A DNA stretch of 64,000 nt. It comes from Chondrus crispus (lineage: Eukaryota > Rhodophyta > Florideophyceae > Gigartinales > Gigartinaceae). The stretch's first letter is position 1, and each line of letters begins with the position of its first letter. A program made the position numbers and the translations under genes. This document shows positions 43,203 to 54,800 of this stretch, one piece after another. The stretch is taken from positions 268,567 to 332,566 of the forward strand of contig NW_005178873.1 of the NCBI RefSeq assembly GCF_000350225.1, read 5' to 3'. The notes below the pieces were generated by a model. The model worked only from the letters and a program-made list of their open reading frames with translations, was not told where the DNA came from and did not search any database.

Positions 43203-44900
43203 ACGGCCTCTGGCCAAACGGACACTTTTCCGTGATGGGACCCAGCCGTCTGAGACACAGAAGTGTACTGTCTCAAGGCGATGCCGCTTAGAAATTCGGG
43301 CAACAAACGGATCGCTTGCCCCTCGTTCATTTCTTGAGTATCAAACTCTTGAACTAACTTTGCCAAAAAATCCAACACAAGGACCACATCATCACCTGTG
43401 AACGTGTTGTCCTTCTTCACCTTAGGCGGAATATCTCTCCTGATTTTTTGCACGGCGGTCCGCCGGGAACTTGACAAATATGTCTGCGGGTTCCGCAAGC
43501 GGTATGTTCGGTACGAAAGTAATTTCTTGAAGAGGTAGTTGGTCGGATTCAGCTCCTCCAACTCCTCCTATCGCGGCCCGCGCCGCGTTGCAACATCTTC
43601 GGGCTCCGCGTCCCTGTCTCTCCGCGAGGCGGACGAAGTGACTCCGCCTCGTCTGGAGGAAATTTTCTTGCTTGACGACATTCCGTTTCCTTCTTCTGAA
43701 CGGCGTTCGTAATCGCCCGAATGGTTCGACGAACCGCCGTTACCATCTTCGGAGGGACCAAGCGACTCCGACTGTGAGTCGCGGTCCTCCGGATCGTCAC
43801 TACAGTGACTCTTGCTTCTACGTCGCTTGTCCTTCTTCGAGGACTTTGACTTGGCGCTCCGCTGTCGAGCGGGCTTGTCATTCTTCGATCGACGATCGCC
43901 TTCTTCACCCGGAGGGAGCAGCTTTGGGTCTAATTCTTGCTGCGCTGGGCCGGTGGCCTGCTCAAGATCTTTGAGTCGCTGCGCGGCGCGATCGAACTTG
44001 TCGTCAATGCTGGTTCGGAACTGGCCTAAGGACTCTAGTGCTTGATTCGCATCGCGCCTTGCGTCTTTGACCGAAAGCTTCGATGAAGCGAGGACCTCCG
44101 GCTCGATGCCGTCGGTCTCGTCGCCATTATTTTTCTCGACGAGTCCCACGCGCGCGGTCACCTCTTCCAACGCCGTGTGGAACTCGGAATTTTGCAACTC
44201 AAGTTGCTTCTGCACGAGGCCTAATTCGGCCTCGAGATTTTTCTTCGCTTCTTCGCGAATTTTGCTGCTCATCTTCTCCAACTTTTCGTCGAGGTCAGTC
44301 TTGTCGGCGGCAATCCCCGTAGGGGATTCTTGATCTCCGGGATCCGTGGCCGTATTGGCCTGGCTCCGGGTGCAAGGACACCTCGGGATCCTCGACGCCC
44401 GTGCCGATCCGCTTCTACTCGCCCGGGACCGACGTCCCCGGGTGCGCTTGTTCACATCGTTCGGCGTAGCGAACGAACCTAAAAAAAGATACGAACAAAA
44501 AATAAAAAAGAGACTCCGTTACCCAGACCAACTTCCTTGTCGTAGACAAAACCGTTCTAGGTCGAGTTTCCTGTAGACAATTCTAGGTCGGGAGACCACT
44601 TTTGTAGTGCGTCTCCAGACCGAGACTGTCGTCGACACAATTATAGGGGGAAAAATAGATGTAGAGATAGAAAAGGATAAAGGATAAGGAAAAGGAATGG
44701 GACCCCGAGCAATAGAGGATGTAGTTAGCAGCGTAGAAGGGAAGCGCGTCGCGTGAACGGAAGCGGTCTTCGACGAAGGCGAGATCTAACTCCGGCAACT
44801 CGGGTTACCTTTACTGACTTGGTGGTCAGAGGACTAAGGTATATATCGCCCCGCCGGAGCCACTACCGTAGCTCGCGGCGCTAGATTCTAGATCTAATCT
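43203..44900 (-). mobile_element. LTR-retroelement fossil: gag region, truncated by the giant DNA transposon
   Basis: The minus strand from about 44455 encodes a basic N-terminus, a long helical/coiled region and Ser/Arg/Lys-rich stretches, followed by a gag-like segment reaching 43203, where the terminal repeat of the giant element begins. A leader or LTR-like stretch with a TATA-like box probably lies at about 44470-44900, but its ends cannot be fixed. No pol region remains. The copy is broken, with at least one break besides the truncation; age probably moderate, older than the DNA transposon insertion. Confidence 0.55.
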
Positions 44901-45167
44901 AATGTCAGCAAAATTAATGCCAACTAATTAACTAAATAAAATTAAATAATTAAAAATCAACACTGTGCAATTATTCACACGTGTGCCCCCCAACCCGGAC
45001 TACTTGTCATATCCAATTATTTTCCTTTCTTTCCACCCCCCTGTAGAGCCCCATATTGCACTACACCCGGCCCCGCTCGTCACCGCCTCGCCGCCGACTG
45101 CTTAGCGCACGGCCTGCCGAACCCACCCGTCCATGCGCACGGCCTTGACCTCGTGCATTGTCTCCCA
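44901..45167. other. Short spacer, AT-rich then GC-rich
   Basis: No gene is seen. Base composition switches from AT-rich (to about 44975) to strongly GC-rich as the amidohydrolase remnant begins. Confidence 0.5.
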
Positions 45168-46010
45168 CTACAGGCTCATTGGCGCCCACCCGGCCATCAA
45201 GTTGGCGCTCCCGCTTGCGCCCTCCACCCGGCCGACCGTCGCCAACACAACGCCTTCTCCACCACCACCACCGTCGCTAGCATGTAGCGCCGCGAGCCCG
45301 TCAGCACCGTTCCCGCCTGCCCTTGCCGCTGGAGCAGCGTCACCCACGCCCGCGTCTGCCCGCGATCGCGTCCAGGGCCCGCACACCCCGCCCGCGCCCC
45401 CTCAGCCCTGGCCCCTGCTCGATGTGCACCTCGATAAAACCCACCAGCTCCCTTGCCCGCGCGCTCCGCACGCGCCCCGCCACCTCCCCCCGCCACCCTG
45501 AAAACCGCCGCGTGCTGCGCCACCACCGCTGCGATCTCACTGTCCGTCACCACTCGTCCGTAACCACTCCCGCTGCCGCCTCGTCCGAGAAGTTTGTCGT
45601 GCCGAACGCGGTGTAGTCCGCTCATCGTCAAACGCAAAAACCGCCACGTCGAACGGCTGCGCGCACACCCCGCCACGCTGCTGCGCGAGCATCTCGGCCA
45701 CGCCGATCACCGCGAACGAGCCGGACGCCCCGTCGCACACGCCCGCACCGCCCACCGTGTCAAAGTGCTATCCCAACTCTAGCGCTGCACGCGGCGAGAC
45801 CACGCATTGCAGATGCCCCACCACTTTTCCCGCCACGTCCACGCGCGTAGCGAGCCCGGACGCCGGCATGTACAATAGGTATTTTGTCGCGCGCCAGCGC
45901 GTCGGAAGCAGAGAAGAAGGGGCGTTCACGCCCCGCGAGGCGGGAAAGTTCACCTCCGAGATCGCTCCAAGTTCGGATTGCCAGCGCCTAACACTGCCAC
46001 CCGGAGCAAG
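45168..46010 (-). pseudogene. M20-family amidohydrolase (allantoate/N-carbamoyl amino acid hydrolase type), decayed
   Basis: Minus-strand blocks in family order: GLATRVDVAGKVVGHL (family GLxxRxDxxGNxxGrl) near 45840; HFDTVGGAGVCDGASGSFAV (metal-binding HxDTV and the following DG) near 45760; FDVAVFAFDDE near 45650; VGFIEVHIEQGPGL (HIEQGP metal/substrate block) near 45440; and LATVGRVEGASGSANLMAGW near 45210. Just before HFDTV the expected GSH reads G-stop-H (TAG, consistent with a single change from a Ser codon). Several blocks are in different frames and the last ~80 residues of the family are missing. Members release ammonia or an amino acid from ureido compounds in purine or pyrimidine breakdown. 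It is a dead host gene, or a captured gene fragment in the repeat-rich region. Confidence 0.7.
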
Positions 46011-46029
46011 CTCCCGGCCCCTACCTGCC

Positions 46030-46402
46030 GGCGCACTTTCTCCTCCGCCGCTGGCTGCGACACTTGCCCGCCTCACAGCGACGCCTTTCGGCGTGTTTCA
46101 CCCCTGCGCCAAGCGCCGCCGCTCGCCGCCGCCCCTTGCCCCCGAGCGCGGTCCGGACCATGCGGCCCTCGCTCAGCTCCCACCTCCTGCGCCCCGCCCG
46201 CGGCCTTCGCCGTCCCCCACGGTGCGCGGCGCTCTCCACGGCGGTGCGACGCCGGCCCGCTCGCCTCCCACCAGTGACATGCACTTTCGACACATGCCCA
46301 CCTCGCAGCGACCGCCTTCGGTGTTCCTCGCCCCTGCTCCGCACGCCGCCGCTTGCCGCCACCCCATTCCTGCCCTGGCGCGGGGCAGCCCCTGCCCGCC
46401 CG
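46030..46402. repeat. GC-rich repeat module, copy 1 (left part, two internal units)
   Basis: 46045-46290 and the unit from about 46285 to the gap share the order GACAC[T/A]TGCCC...CAGCGAC[G/C]...TTCGG[C/T]GT with each other and with 48027-48290. This is an interspersed repeat, not a gene; open frames here arise from low-complexity GC-rich sequence. Confidence 0.7.
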
Positions 46403-46533
46403 NNNNNNNNNNNNNNNNNNNNNNNNNNNNNNNNNNNNNNNNNNNNNNNNNNNNNNNNNNNNNNNNNNNNNNNNNNNNNNNNNNNNNNNNNNNNNNNNNN
46501 NNNNNNNNNNNNNNNNNNNNNNNNNNNNNNNNN
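46403..46533. other. Assembly gap (131 N)
   Basis: Run of N. It lies inside the GC-rich repeat module and probably reflects a collapsed repeat. Confidence 1.
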
Positions 46534-46880
46534 GCGCCTCTGAGGTCATGGAGAAGTATATAAGTGACACGTGTAATTTCTGCCCATCCAGTAGTCGCCA
46601 GGGGTCCCTGGTGGCGGCCTGGCCTGCGGCCAGGCCGCCCCTCACGTAGCCGTCACGTGTACGCCGTGTCGCCCCCGTGCCCCCAAAATTTGTTTTCTCG
46701 CGAAAAGTCACATCGGAAAATTTTATGCAAATATTAGGCGCACCAATCAGAACAGCGGCTTATACAGAGCGCACCAATGGCAACGCCGGAGCGCACAGAC
46801 AGACAGACACACACACACACACACACGGAAATTAGTAGTTAGGGACAAGTGGGCTCCGTGCGCGCTTCGCGCGCCGAGCC
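46534..46880. repeat. GC-rich repeat module, copy 1 (right part) ending in a CA-rich tract and Helitron-like end sequence
   Basis: 46534-46810 aligns by eye with 48290-48530: CTGAGGTCATG/CTCAGGTCATG, TAATTTCTGCCCATCC, CCAAAATTTGTTTTC, ACATCGGAAAA, TATTAGGCGCACCAATCAG, GAGCGCACCAATGGCAAC. A (CA)n run is at 46810-46828. 46828-46880 (GGAAATTAGTA...GGGACAAGTGGGCTCCG) is repeated at 51725-51782 next to the Helitron B 3' end. Confidence 0.8.
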
Positions 46881-48020
46881 AAATCCCTTCTTTCTCCGCT
46901 CCTCGCCCCGCACCTCCCGCTCCGCCGTCCCTTCGTCTCTGGTCCACCATCGTTGCCGGCGTTCCCCGCCCCGCTGCTCCCCCGTCCTCTTCGCTACTGC
47001 TCTCGTCCTCTCTCCGGTCTTCGTCGCCCCTTTCCCCCTCGTCCTGCCACGCCTACCGCCCCTCCGTGCTCACTCTGGCTGCAGGTCGCGCTGCTCTCGC
47101 CACACTCGCCTCAGTCCTGCTCGCCACCCTTGCCCAGGCCGTTACCCTGGTCGCTACGGTTGGCACTCCCGTCCGCCTCAACCTCCGTACCGGCGAACCC
47201 GTGGCCCCCCGCCCACACTGCCCCCTCCCTCTCCCCGCTTCTGCTCTCGACTGTTTCGCCGCCGCCCGCGTTGCCTGGCGCCTACGCCGCGAGGCGCCTC
47301 GCTTCCTCAATCCCCGCACTCCCACTTCCGTGCCCCTATCCTTTCGTTATTCTATGGCTCTCACGCTCTAGGCACACGCCCGCGCAATCACACCTCACCC
47401 GCCGCCCCGCCCTACTCCACCCGGCCCCTCTACTCGTGCGGCTCGCCCCGCTCCCTCCCGCCCTGCGGCGGCCTTGCCCTCTCCGTCGCCGGCCTCCGCC
47501 CCTGCTGCTGCTCTTGCCGCTCCCAAGTAACCGTCGCCTCGCGTGCCCGGGCTTGCACCCCCACCTCGCCTTCCGCTCCACCCATTTCGCCGCCTGTGCA
47601 CCTCCCGCTCGGCTTCCTGCTCCGACCTTTGCAGTTACTGCTCCCGACGTCCCCACCCTTGCTGCTGCTGCCGCTGCCCCTGCTTCGTCGCGTGCGCTCT
47701 CAGCGACTCTCCCGCCCTCTGCTCTCCTGGTTCCCCTCTCTTTCTGCCTCCTTTGACCGCCCTACGATCCCTCCTCCCCTTATGATGCGCTTCTTCCATC
47801 CCCCGCTTGCCCGCCTCTTCTTGATCAAGTCGATCACAGCTACCTTCCCCTCTGCACGCCGTTTCCGTAGGCCCTCCTTCTCGTCCGTCGCGGTGCCGCT
47901 CCCGCACCCACAGTCATCGCAGTTAGTCAATCTTCCCTCTCGTACGCTGCGAACCCCGCGGAAGGAGCGCAGCGCGACCGAATGGGCGTCAATTCCCGGC
48001 CCCACCTCACCCGCGCGCGT
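46881..48020. other. GC- and pyrimidine-rich stretch without a credible gene
   Basis: Strong C/T bias on the plus strand keeps frames open by chance. No domain is recognisable in any frame. It sits between two copies of the GC-rich repeat module and may be cargo of a non-autonomous Helitron whose 3'-like end is at 46828-46880. Confidence 0.5.
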
Positions 48021-48622
48021 CTTCTTGCGCTGCCGGCTGCGACACCTGCCCGCCTCGCAGCGACGGTCTTCGGCGTTCCTCGCCCCTGCCCCTCGCGCCG
48101 GCGCGCCGGCGCTCGCCGCCACCCCCTTCCCCCCCGGGCACGGTCCGGCCCCTTCCGCCCGCGCTCCGCACCCACCACTCGGGCCTCGTCAGCGGCCTCT
48201 GCCTTCACCCACCGTGCGCGACCCTCGCGACAGCGTGGCCATGCGGGCCCCCTCGCCCCCCGCCAGTGACACACCCTTTCCCCTCGCCGCTGCCGCCTCT
48301 CAGGTCATGCGGAATTTTTAAATGACCCACGTAATTTCTGCCCATCCCGTAACCGCCACGTGTCCCCGTGGCCGTGACGTGTACGCCGTGTCGCCCCCGT
48401 GCGCCCAAAATTTGTTTTCCCGCGAAAAGGCACATCGGAAAAATTGAAAATATTAGGCGCACCAATCAGCACGGCGGCTTCTACAGAGCGCACCAATGGC
48501 AACACGGGAATGCACAGACGCACAGACTGTCACGCCACGTGTCCCCGTGGCGACCTGGCCTGCGGCCAGGCCGCCCCGCACGTGGCCGCCACTTGTCACC
48601 GCGGCGCCGCCCCCGTTCGCCA
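48021..48622. repeat. GC-rich repeat module, copy 2, followed by the CACGTG quasi-palindrome
   Basis: 48021-48530 repeats the module of 46.03-46.81 kb. At 48532-48615 a quasi-palindrome follows: CCACGTGTCCCCGTGG, TGGCCTGCGGCCAGGCC, CACGTGGCCGCCACTTGTC. Copies or parts of this recur at 46.59-46.66, 51.46-51.51, 51.58-51.65 and 57.87-57.89 kb, close to Helitron ends. Confidence 0.75.
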
Positions 48623-50374
48623 AAAGAACTGGTCAACCAAATATTGCTGAAAGAGTCGCGCTGCGTGCAAGATTGTGCTGAACTCACCTGCTCTTTCGAA
48701 CAAATGCCATCCGTAGTACATCATCGGAGTAATCTTGGTACGTCTGCCGTCGTCATCACTGGAGAATCGAAGCTCTGGATACCATCCATCTCTACCGTTC
48801 GGGAACAAAAGCACGTAACTCAACGGATCGTATGCACGATGACTGACTGAAATCGGATCCAGCACTTCGTTCCCGTTACTGTTCAGAGTCCCTCGCCTGC
48901 GAACGACGATATCTCTTCGCCCAATCTCTCCGTCTTCATTTCCAGGGATCAATGCTGCCACTTCAGAAGCTTCGTGACCATTGTACCGGCGCACGTGCTC
49001 ATGACTTGGCCTGCGGTCGGCATGGATGACCATCTGGTACGGGGCTGGAGTGTTGGGTTGAGGGGATTGAGCCCATTCTCGCATACTGAGAACAGTCTTC
49101 ACGTAGGGGTTGCATTCGTGCAGCATGTGCGTCAGTTGCATGAACAGTGTGTCTTCCAGCCGTGTAAAGGCTCCGCCAAGCCTTGTGCGCGTTTGAGTAC
49201 CGTAGTCAGTGTCGTGAATGTAAACGGAAGCAAAGGAAGGCGCCCGCCCCTCGGATGGCATCATGGGACCCATGTAATGGTACATCTCGCCCTGCATCGT
49301 CATTGTGGGGTTAAAATTGGAAGTACCGGGCCCTCTGTTCACCCATTTGGCGACCACGGACGCCATAGACAGCGCTGAATTGTATGCTCGAATGTTTTTA
49401 CGGAAGCGGCGGGCCCTTGGAGTATCATCGATGGAAAGAGAGCGCAGAAGAGCTGGCGGGTGGGTGAGAAGGGGCAGTGACAGCTTCTCCTTCCCACAGC
49501 ATGTGGAAAACATGGGCCTTGCGGCAGAGCTGCTCACGATGCGTTCTTGGACGAAATGCAGAGCTTTGCAGTGCGAACACTCAATATGGACCATGCCGAG
49601 ATCGCGATACGAAGGCGAGGATTCGGGTAGTGGGGGGAAGAGCTGCCGAGAAGCCGTTCGAGCCTGGCCGTCGGATCGTTGCCGGGCATTCCGAGTCGGT
49701 GTGTCTTGTGCATCCCTTGATCGTTGGGTGGATAGACGGTCAAGGTCTCGCCGCGCCTCACGAGCAGGAGTAATTTCCTCGGCTCTAGCTCCTCGTGTCG
49801 CATTGCGATCCGCTTCGCGCCGTGCATCTCGGAGGGGGGTATTTTCTTCCGCTCTAGCTGCTTCTGTGGATCTCCGGTTTGAGTCTTGACGCTCATGTCT
49901 CTCTGGAGTTGTCGCGTCAGCTCTTCTCTGTTGCATTGAGACACGAGAGGCCTCCAATCGAGTTATGCGGTCAGGAGTGCTCTCAGCCTGTCTCGTGCGT
50001 TGCATAGATGCTCGATTCGAGGCTCTGGCACGTTCCGTTGCTGCTCGGAGCTTTGGAGACTCTCTGGGACCCTCTGTCCGTGATTGACCGGCTCTGCGCG
50101 CCCTGGTTCTCTCCCTGTTTCGACGAAGACTCTCTTCGCGCTGCTCAGAAGTCTCTGCTGCTCTTCGTGCTGCAGTACGTTCCCGGGCGGTTTGGCGACG
50201 CGCTTGAGCCTCAGATTCGGTGTGTTGTCCCCTCCGGATTCTCGCCCGAGCTCGACCTGCCTCACGACGTGCTTGAGCTTCAGGTTCCGACTCTTGCGCT
50301 CTCCTTGCCCTTGTACGCGCGTTTCTTTGCTGCCTTCTTGCTTCTGCTACGTCTTCATCTGCTGGTCCCGCCAT
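48623..50374 (-). pseudogene. N-terminal portion of a Helitron Rep-helicase, Helitron A
   Basis: 584 open codons from ATG 50374 (MAGPADEDVAEARRQQRN) until the truncation. Residues 1-230 are extremely Arg/Ala/Glu-rich and include copies of a 23-residue repeat (GARAEExTPxRxARRxxDR). After that comes a Cys-rich patch (ECSHCKALHFVQER...STCCGK), the conserved Helitron-like N-terminal domain (FNPTMTMQGEMYHYMGPM, HADRRPSHEHVRRYN, SHRAYDPLSYVLLFPNG, ITPMMYYGWHLFER). The HUH nuclease and helicase are missing. The corresponding protein of Helitron B is about 93% similar by eye in shared parts. Confidence 0.85.
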
Positions 50375-50583
50375 TTGTGTTATGCCCAGCGCGCTAGTGG
50401 TATCTCAGCAAGTGCAGCTAGGGTTGACGCAAGTGCGAGGGGTCCGTTGTAGATCGCTTTGAGTCGTAGCAAGCAGTCCTCAAAGGTCTAAACGCAACGT
50501 CAGCCAGCTAGGTCGTCCGCGAGAGCACTTAGCAAAAGAAGTAACAGTAGGGCCTTTATTGTCTTGTACTATCCCGTGATCGA

Positions 50584-51333
50584 TTAGAGCTTCTTCTTGT
50601 GCTTGTTGCCCGCCAGGTGTCGCCTAAAGTCGTGGGCACTTGCCACCGTGCACATACACACCTCGCAGCGGAATGTGCGGCCCGCTTGAATCACTTGAGC
50701 CACGTGCCCCTCGGTATGCGCATGCCCGTCCCACAGTACCGCGCGCGTGCAATGAAAGTTGCAGATGTCACACGTGTACACGGGCACACTCCGCAACACA
50801 GCACTGACAGCTGGCAACGCGCGCGCACGCGGACGCTCGATTGCACGTGGCACACGTGCAGCTGGCAACGCGCGCGCACGCGGCCGCTCGATTGCACGTG
50901 GCACACGTAGCCCACGAAATGTAGGAATGATAGGCGGGGGCAAACGTATAACACGTGGGACCGGAGCGCGTGGTACACGTGGTGCGGGTGCTGGCGCAGG
51001 GGCACGTGGGAGCCGTGGCACACGTGGGAGCGGCGCGCGCGGTACACGTGGGGCGGGCGCGCGCGCAATTCTGGGGACGTGTGCACATGGGGCGGGCGCG
51101 CGCGGAGGAGCTGGTTGTAGGACTGTGACACGTGTGGTCGCTGGCGGGGAATCGCCGAAATCGAGGCGGATCGGGGTCGCGGCGCGGCGCGCGCGGCGTA
51201 GTTCTTCTCTCTCTTCTTGCGTAGACACTGCGTAAAAAACCACACACCGTCAAATGTCAGTAAGCGTTCGCGTACGCTCTAATACCGCGGGCGGCAAGCC
51301 GGCCGGAGCAAAGAGGACAGTTAGTAACTTACT
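50584..51333 (-). CDS. Helitron A C2H2 zinc-finger protein; start codon split by an intron
   Basis: The coding exon (51227-50584) encodes an Arg/Pro/Ala-rich region with VPRAPxPRVPR-type repeats and two C2H2-like fingers near the end: CDICNFHC...HAHTEGH and CEVCMCTV...HLAGNKH, then KKKL. The exon has no ATG before the conserved STQEEREEL. A minus-strand GTAAGT donor at 51332 and a GCAG acceptor at 51228 define a 105 bp intron; joining ...ATCA to TGTCTACG creates ATG in frame with STQEER. The same arrangement exists in Helitron B. It is a likely accessory DNA-binding protein of the element; zinc-finger function is inferred from the Cys/His spacing. Confidence 0.7.
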
Positions 51334-51459
51334 GATTTCGCGTAGACGGTGTGCGCCGGGATCGCTAGCGAACGCGAAGCGGATCGGGGCTGTATTAATA
51401 TTTTTACTCTACTGTAGTGTTAAATTTAAATTCGTAAACTACTGTAGTGCCGCATTGGT

Positions 51460-51724
51460 GCCCGTGGTAGCCACGTGTCCCAGTGGCGGCCTGACCTGCC
51501 GTCCCGCCACCCCCAGTCCGCACAGTACACTTGTCACTGTAGTAAAAAATGAATTTAAATCATGGCCCCGCCGCTTTCTACACGTGTCCGCGTGGCCGCC
51601 TGGCCTGCGGCCAGGCCGCCCCGCACGTGGCCGCCACTTGTCGCCGCAGCGCCCCCGTGCGCCAATGAGAACCCGTGCGGGAGCGCACGAACACACATAC
51701 ACAAACACACAGACAGACAGACAC
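51460..51724. repeat. Boundary zone between Helitrons A and B with two CACGTG quasi-palindrome copies
   Basis: 51466-51500 holds a diverged copy and 51578-51645 a good copy of the CACGTGTCC...TGGCCTGCGGCCAGGCC...CACGTGGCCGCCACTTGTC module. A CA-rich tract follows (51690-51722), as at 46.8 kb. Confidence 0.7.
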
Positions 51725-51859
51725 GGAAATTAGTATACGCGGGGACAAGTGGGCTCCGTGCGCGCTTCGCGCGCCGAGCCAAGTCCGCGTGGAGGAGCAA
51801 TAATTCGGAAGGGTGGCAAGGGGAAGATGTAAAGAGAATGGCGTTTACTTTTTTGATGA

Positions 51860-54800
51860 CTACTGAAGGACCTCGCGGTACACTACGTTTCGCGTTGTTG
51901 CATCGGACTCTGAAGTAAGTATAGTGAAGTTGCTTGGGTGAGTAGTCCTCGATAATGCGACGTAGAGTTGACCGTGCGAGAAGCAATGATCTCGTAGGTC
52001 GAGACCAATGCGGCCACCGAATGACTGGCCTTGGGCTTTGTTCGTTGTAAGGGCGAAGCACATGCGAATGGGGAACTGCTTTCGAGTAAAGCCAGGGATG
52101 GGAAAGTTGTCGTCGCCTGGTCCGCAGGGCATTCGTGGAAGGCAGAGTCTGTTGCCTTCATGTGACCCCGAGGTAACATGTAGAAAGAGTAGGTTGTTGG
52201 TCATTTTCTCGATGACATATCGTGCGCCGTTGACGTGACCGGAAGTGGGATCGAGATTGCGCCGAAGCATGACGATGAAACCTTTCTTGAGCTTGAGCTT
52301 GTGGTCTGATAGAGCTGACCCGGCCGTCAAGGTGTTGAGCATTTCTGTGGGATAGATCAGCGCGTTGGTGTCTTTGCTCTCGACCTTGTCTGCGCTTAAA
52401 TATGTTCGATACGGTCCCGGCATCATGTTGCCGATGACTTCGTTGACCTGCTCGAGCAGTCTGTTCTTTGTGGTGAGTATAACGCGCTTGGTGAGCCATG
52501 TAGGGTCGGCGTGATTGTCTCGAACGCCGTGGAAGACCTTGAGGCATAAATTGCGGATGGTGTGCTCGAACGCTGCAGACTGTGGTAGTGAGATCCATTC
52601 CGGGCGCTGTTCGCATTGAAGTCTGCCTTCCCCGACGCTGAGGAGGAACTGTGGGAAGTTGAGAGCCTCCACATCTGCTGCATGGTCCGCTGGGAGAGCA
52701 GCGAGGCGCATGTTCTCGGTAAGGCACAGGAATCGGCACTTTCGATACAGCGGGGAAGATTTGACGCACGCGCTCACGATTTGACCTCTGGACCCGCCCG
52801 GATCGACGGGAAGGATTTTTCTAAAGTCTCCAGCGAGCACGAGGAACTTTCCTCCGAAGGGCGGGTCGGTTTGCATCAAGTCACGAAGGGAGCGATCGAC
52901 AGTCTCAATGCAGTTTTGATGGCACATGACGATCTCGTCCCATATGATAAGATCGACTTGTTGCAATGTACGACCGGTATCGGAGTTTGTGGAGAAGTTG
53001 CAAGTGCTTTCGGCAGATACAGGAATGGGAATCTTGAACACGGAATGAGCGGTGCGTCCACCGTCGAGCAGCACAGCAGCAACAGCAGACGTAGCGACAG
53101 CGATGACCTGCTTACGGCGCGTACGAAGGAAGTCTTGAATGGCGCTGAGCACGAATGTTTTGCCTGTTCCGCCAGGAGCATCGAGGAAGAAGAGACGACT
53201 ACTTTGTGTTGGCATAAAAGGTCCCGCAACGGCGCTTGAGGATCCTTGAAGCAATGCAGAGACGGATACGCCTGGAAGCATGGAGCCTACTATTTCGTCG
53301 AAGGCATGGAGCTGATTTGTGTTTAACAGCGGCAACGATGTCTGTAGTCGCTCTTCGCACTGCTGCGCTTGTGCTTCGGGTGTCTGGATCTCGTTTGGCT
53401 GTTCCAAAGCGGGCAGGCTGTCATCGGGCAGTGGGAGTCCGAGGTGTGCGAGCGTCCAGTTGGAACGCACCGTCTGCAGGGCCTCCTGTACCTCTCCAAG
53501 CACGTAAGATGTGGCGTGGTGATCATCGCGAAGCTGCTGTCTTCGAATGGGTTGTCCGCGTGCGCGATTGCGAATTTCGGTGAGAAACATGTGCAGGTGG
53601 TCGTTCCACAGCGAGAGTGGATCCGAAGGTTGGCAATGTGCCAGAACCGTAGCGAACAGATGAGAAAGGGGAACGAAGCTTGACCGGAATGAATCTCGGC
53701 ACGCACGGCGTGCGTCCACTCGGCATCGTCGGCCAGCAAACCAAGTCGTAAGCAAGCTTATCGGAAGCTGGTGCACTGCTCGCCGTCGATGTTTCACAAG
53801 TTCTCGAAGGATGTCGCCCCCGGCACTTGTGTGAGGAGGAGGCGAAGAAAGTAGCGCTCACCCTCCCTCGGACTGACAGAATAGATTCGACCGACTACGT
53901 TGGCGCCTGTGCCACTGAAATCGTAGGCTTCCTCTTCGCTGCTGGCGTTCCGTCTTCGCAGGGATGCTCTTGGAATCCATGCCTTGCTGCTTTTCTTCCA
54001 CGTAAAGTACTTTGGAAACTTGTGGTACCGAATATGCCTCGCGCTTGGGTACTTCTCGTTGGCTTTAAACCACTCGGTAAGCTTCGTACCTGATGCCGGT
54101 CGAAGCGCCGCCTCCTTCTCTCGTTCTTCCTCAAAGTAAACCGTATGGTGGTTGGGCAGATGCACTGAAAGTCTGAACACTGGAGGATTGCGATCCACAA
54201 TGTCAGAGGAGAATAACCTCCATGCGGCCTCCGATGCAGACACGTATCTGGCATCTTGGAAGTTGGAGATCTCGTCGTAGCACTCGTTTTCGGCAGTGAA
54301 TTCCATGGTCACTCGGTCTTGTCCCTGGCACACATACTTGAAGAGGTATTTGATTCCGCCAACGCGTCACACGCAGAGTTTCACATTCAAATGGCAAGCG
54401 AAAGATCTTAGAAGCAGAGGGCTGTGGGGCACGACCCAGGAGTTTTCGACCACGACGGATTGCTGTCGTCGGCCAATACGGGAGGGACGCTCGATGGAGA
54501 CGCCACCTGCAGAGGGGGACCTTCTGCGGTACGTGATGTAGTACTCACTTTCGGACTGCTGGTTTCGTGTTTGAACGGTTTTGGAAACCTTTTCCTGCAG
54601 TACTGCTCGCCCATGCACACGGCTGCTGGATTGTGTTCTCCACATGGATTGTGAATCATGTGCTTAAGCACGACCTCTTGGAGTTCTGGATCTTGGCCAG
54701 ACGGGATCTCGGCAGAGATAATGTGGTCGACGTTTTCGGGATTACGCAGATCATTATTGGAGACCTCATCTAGGAAAAATACGACGTGAGCGTGGGGAAG

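Larger units (their letters stand above)
48623..51500 (-). mobile_element. Helitron A, truncated (zinc-finger gene plus N-terminal part of the Rep-helicase gene)
   Basis: From about 51500 to 48630 on the minus strand the sequence parallels Helitron B from about 57890 to 55240. The homology stops within the Rep gene just after the codons for YLVDQF, where GC-rich repeat sequence takes over. No nuclease or helicase domain remains, so the copy cannot move by itself. Confidence 0.8.

Noticed and set aside
44500-44800. Exact LTR limits for the gag-bearing fossil
   Set aside because: No convincing TG...CA ends or second LTR are visible, so no limits were given.
46849-48321. 490-codon open frame on the plus strand
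   Set aside because: It arises from pyrimidine- and GC-biased sequence in which several frames are open; the translation is low-complexity Pro/Ser/Arg/Leu with no domain, and part of it overlaps an interspersed repeat.
50584-51243. Plus-strand frames opposite the zinc-finger gene
   Set aside because: They mirror the Pro/Arg-rich repeat coding on the minus strand and carry no motif; the minus strand has the C2H2 pattern.
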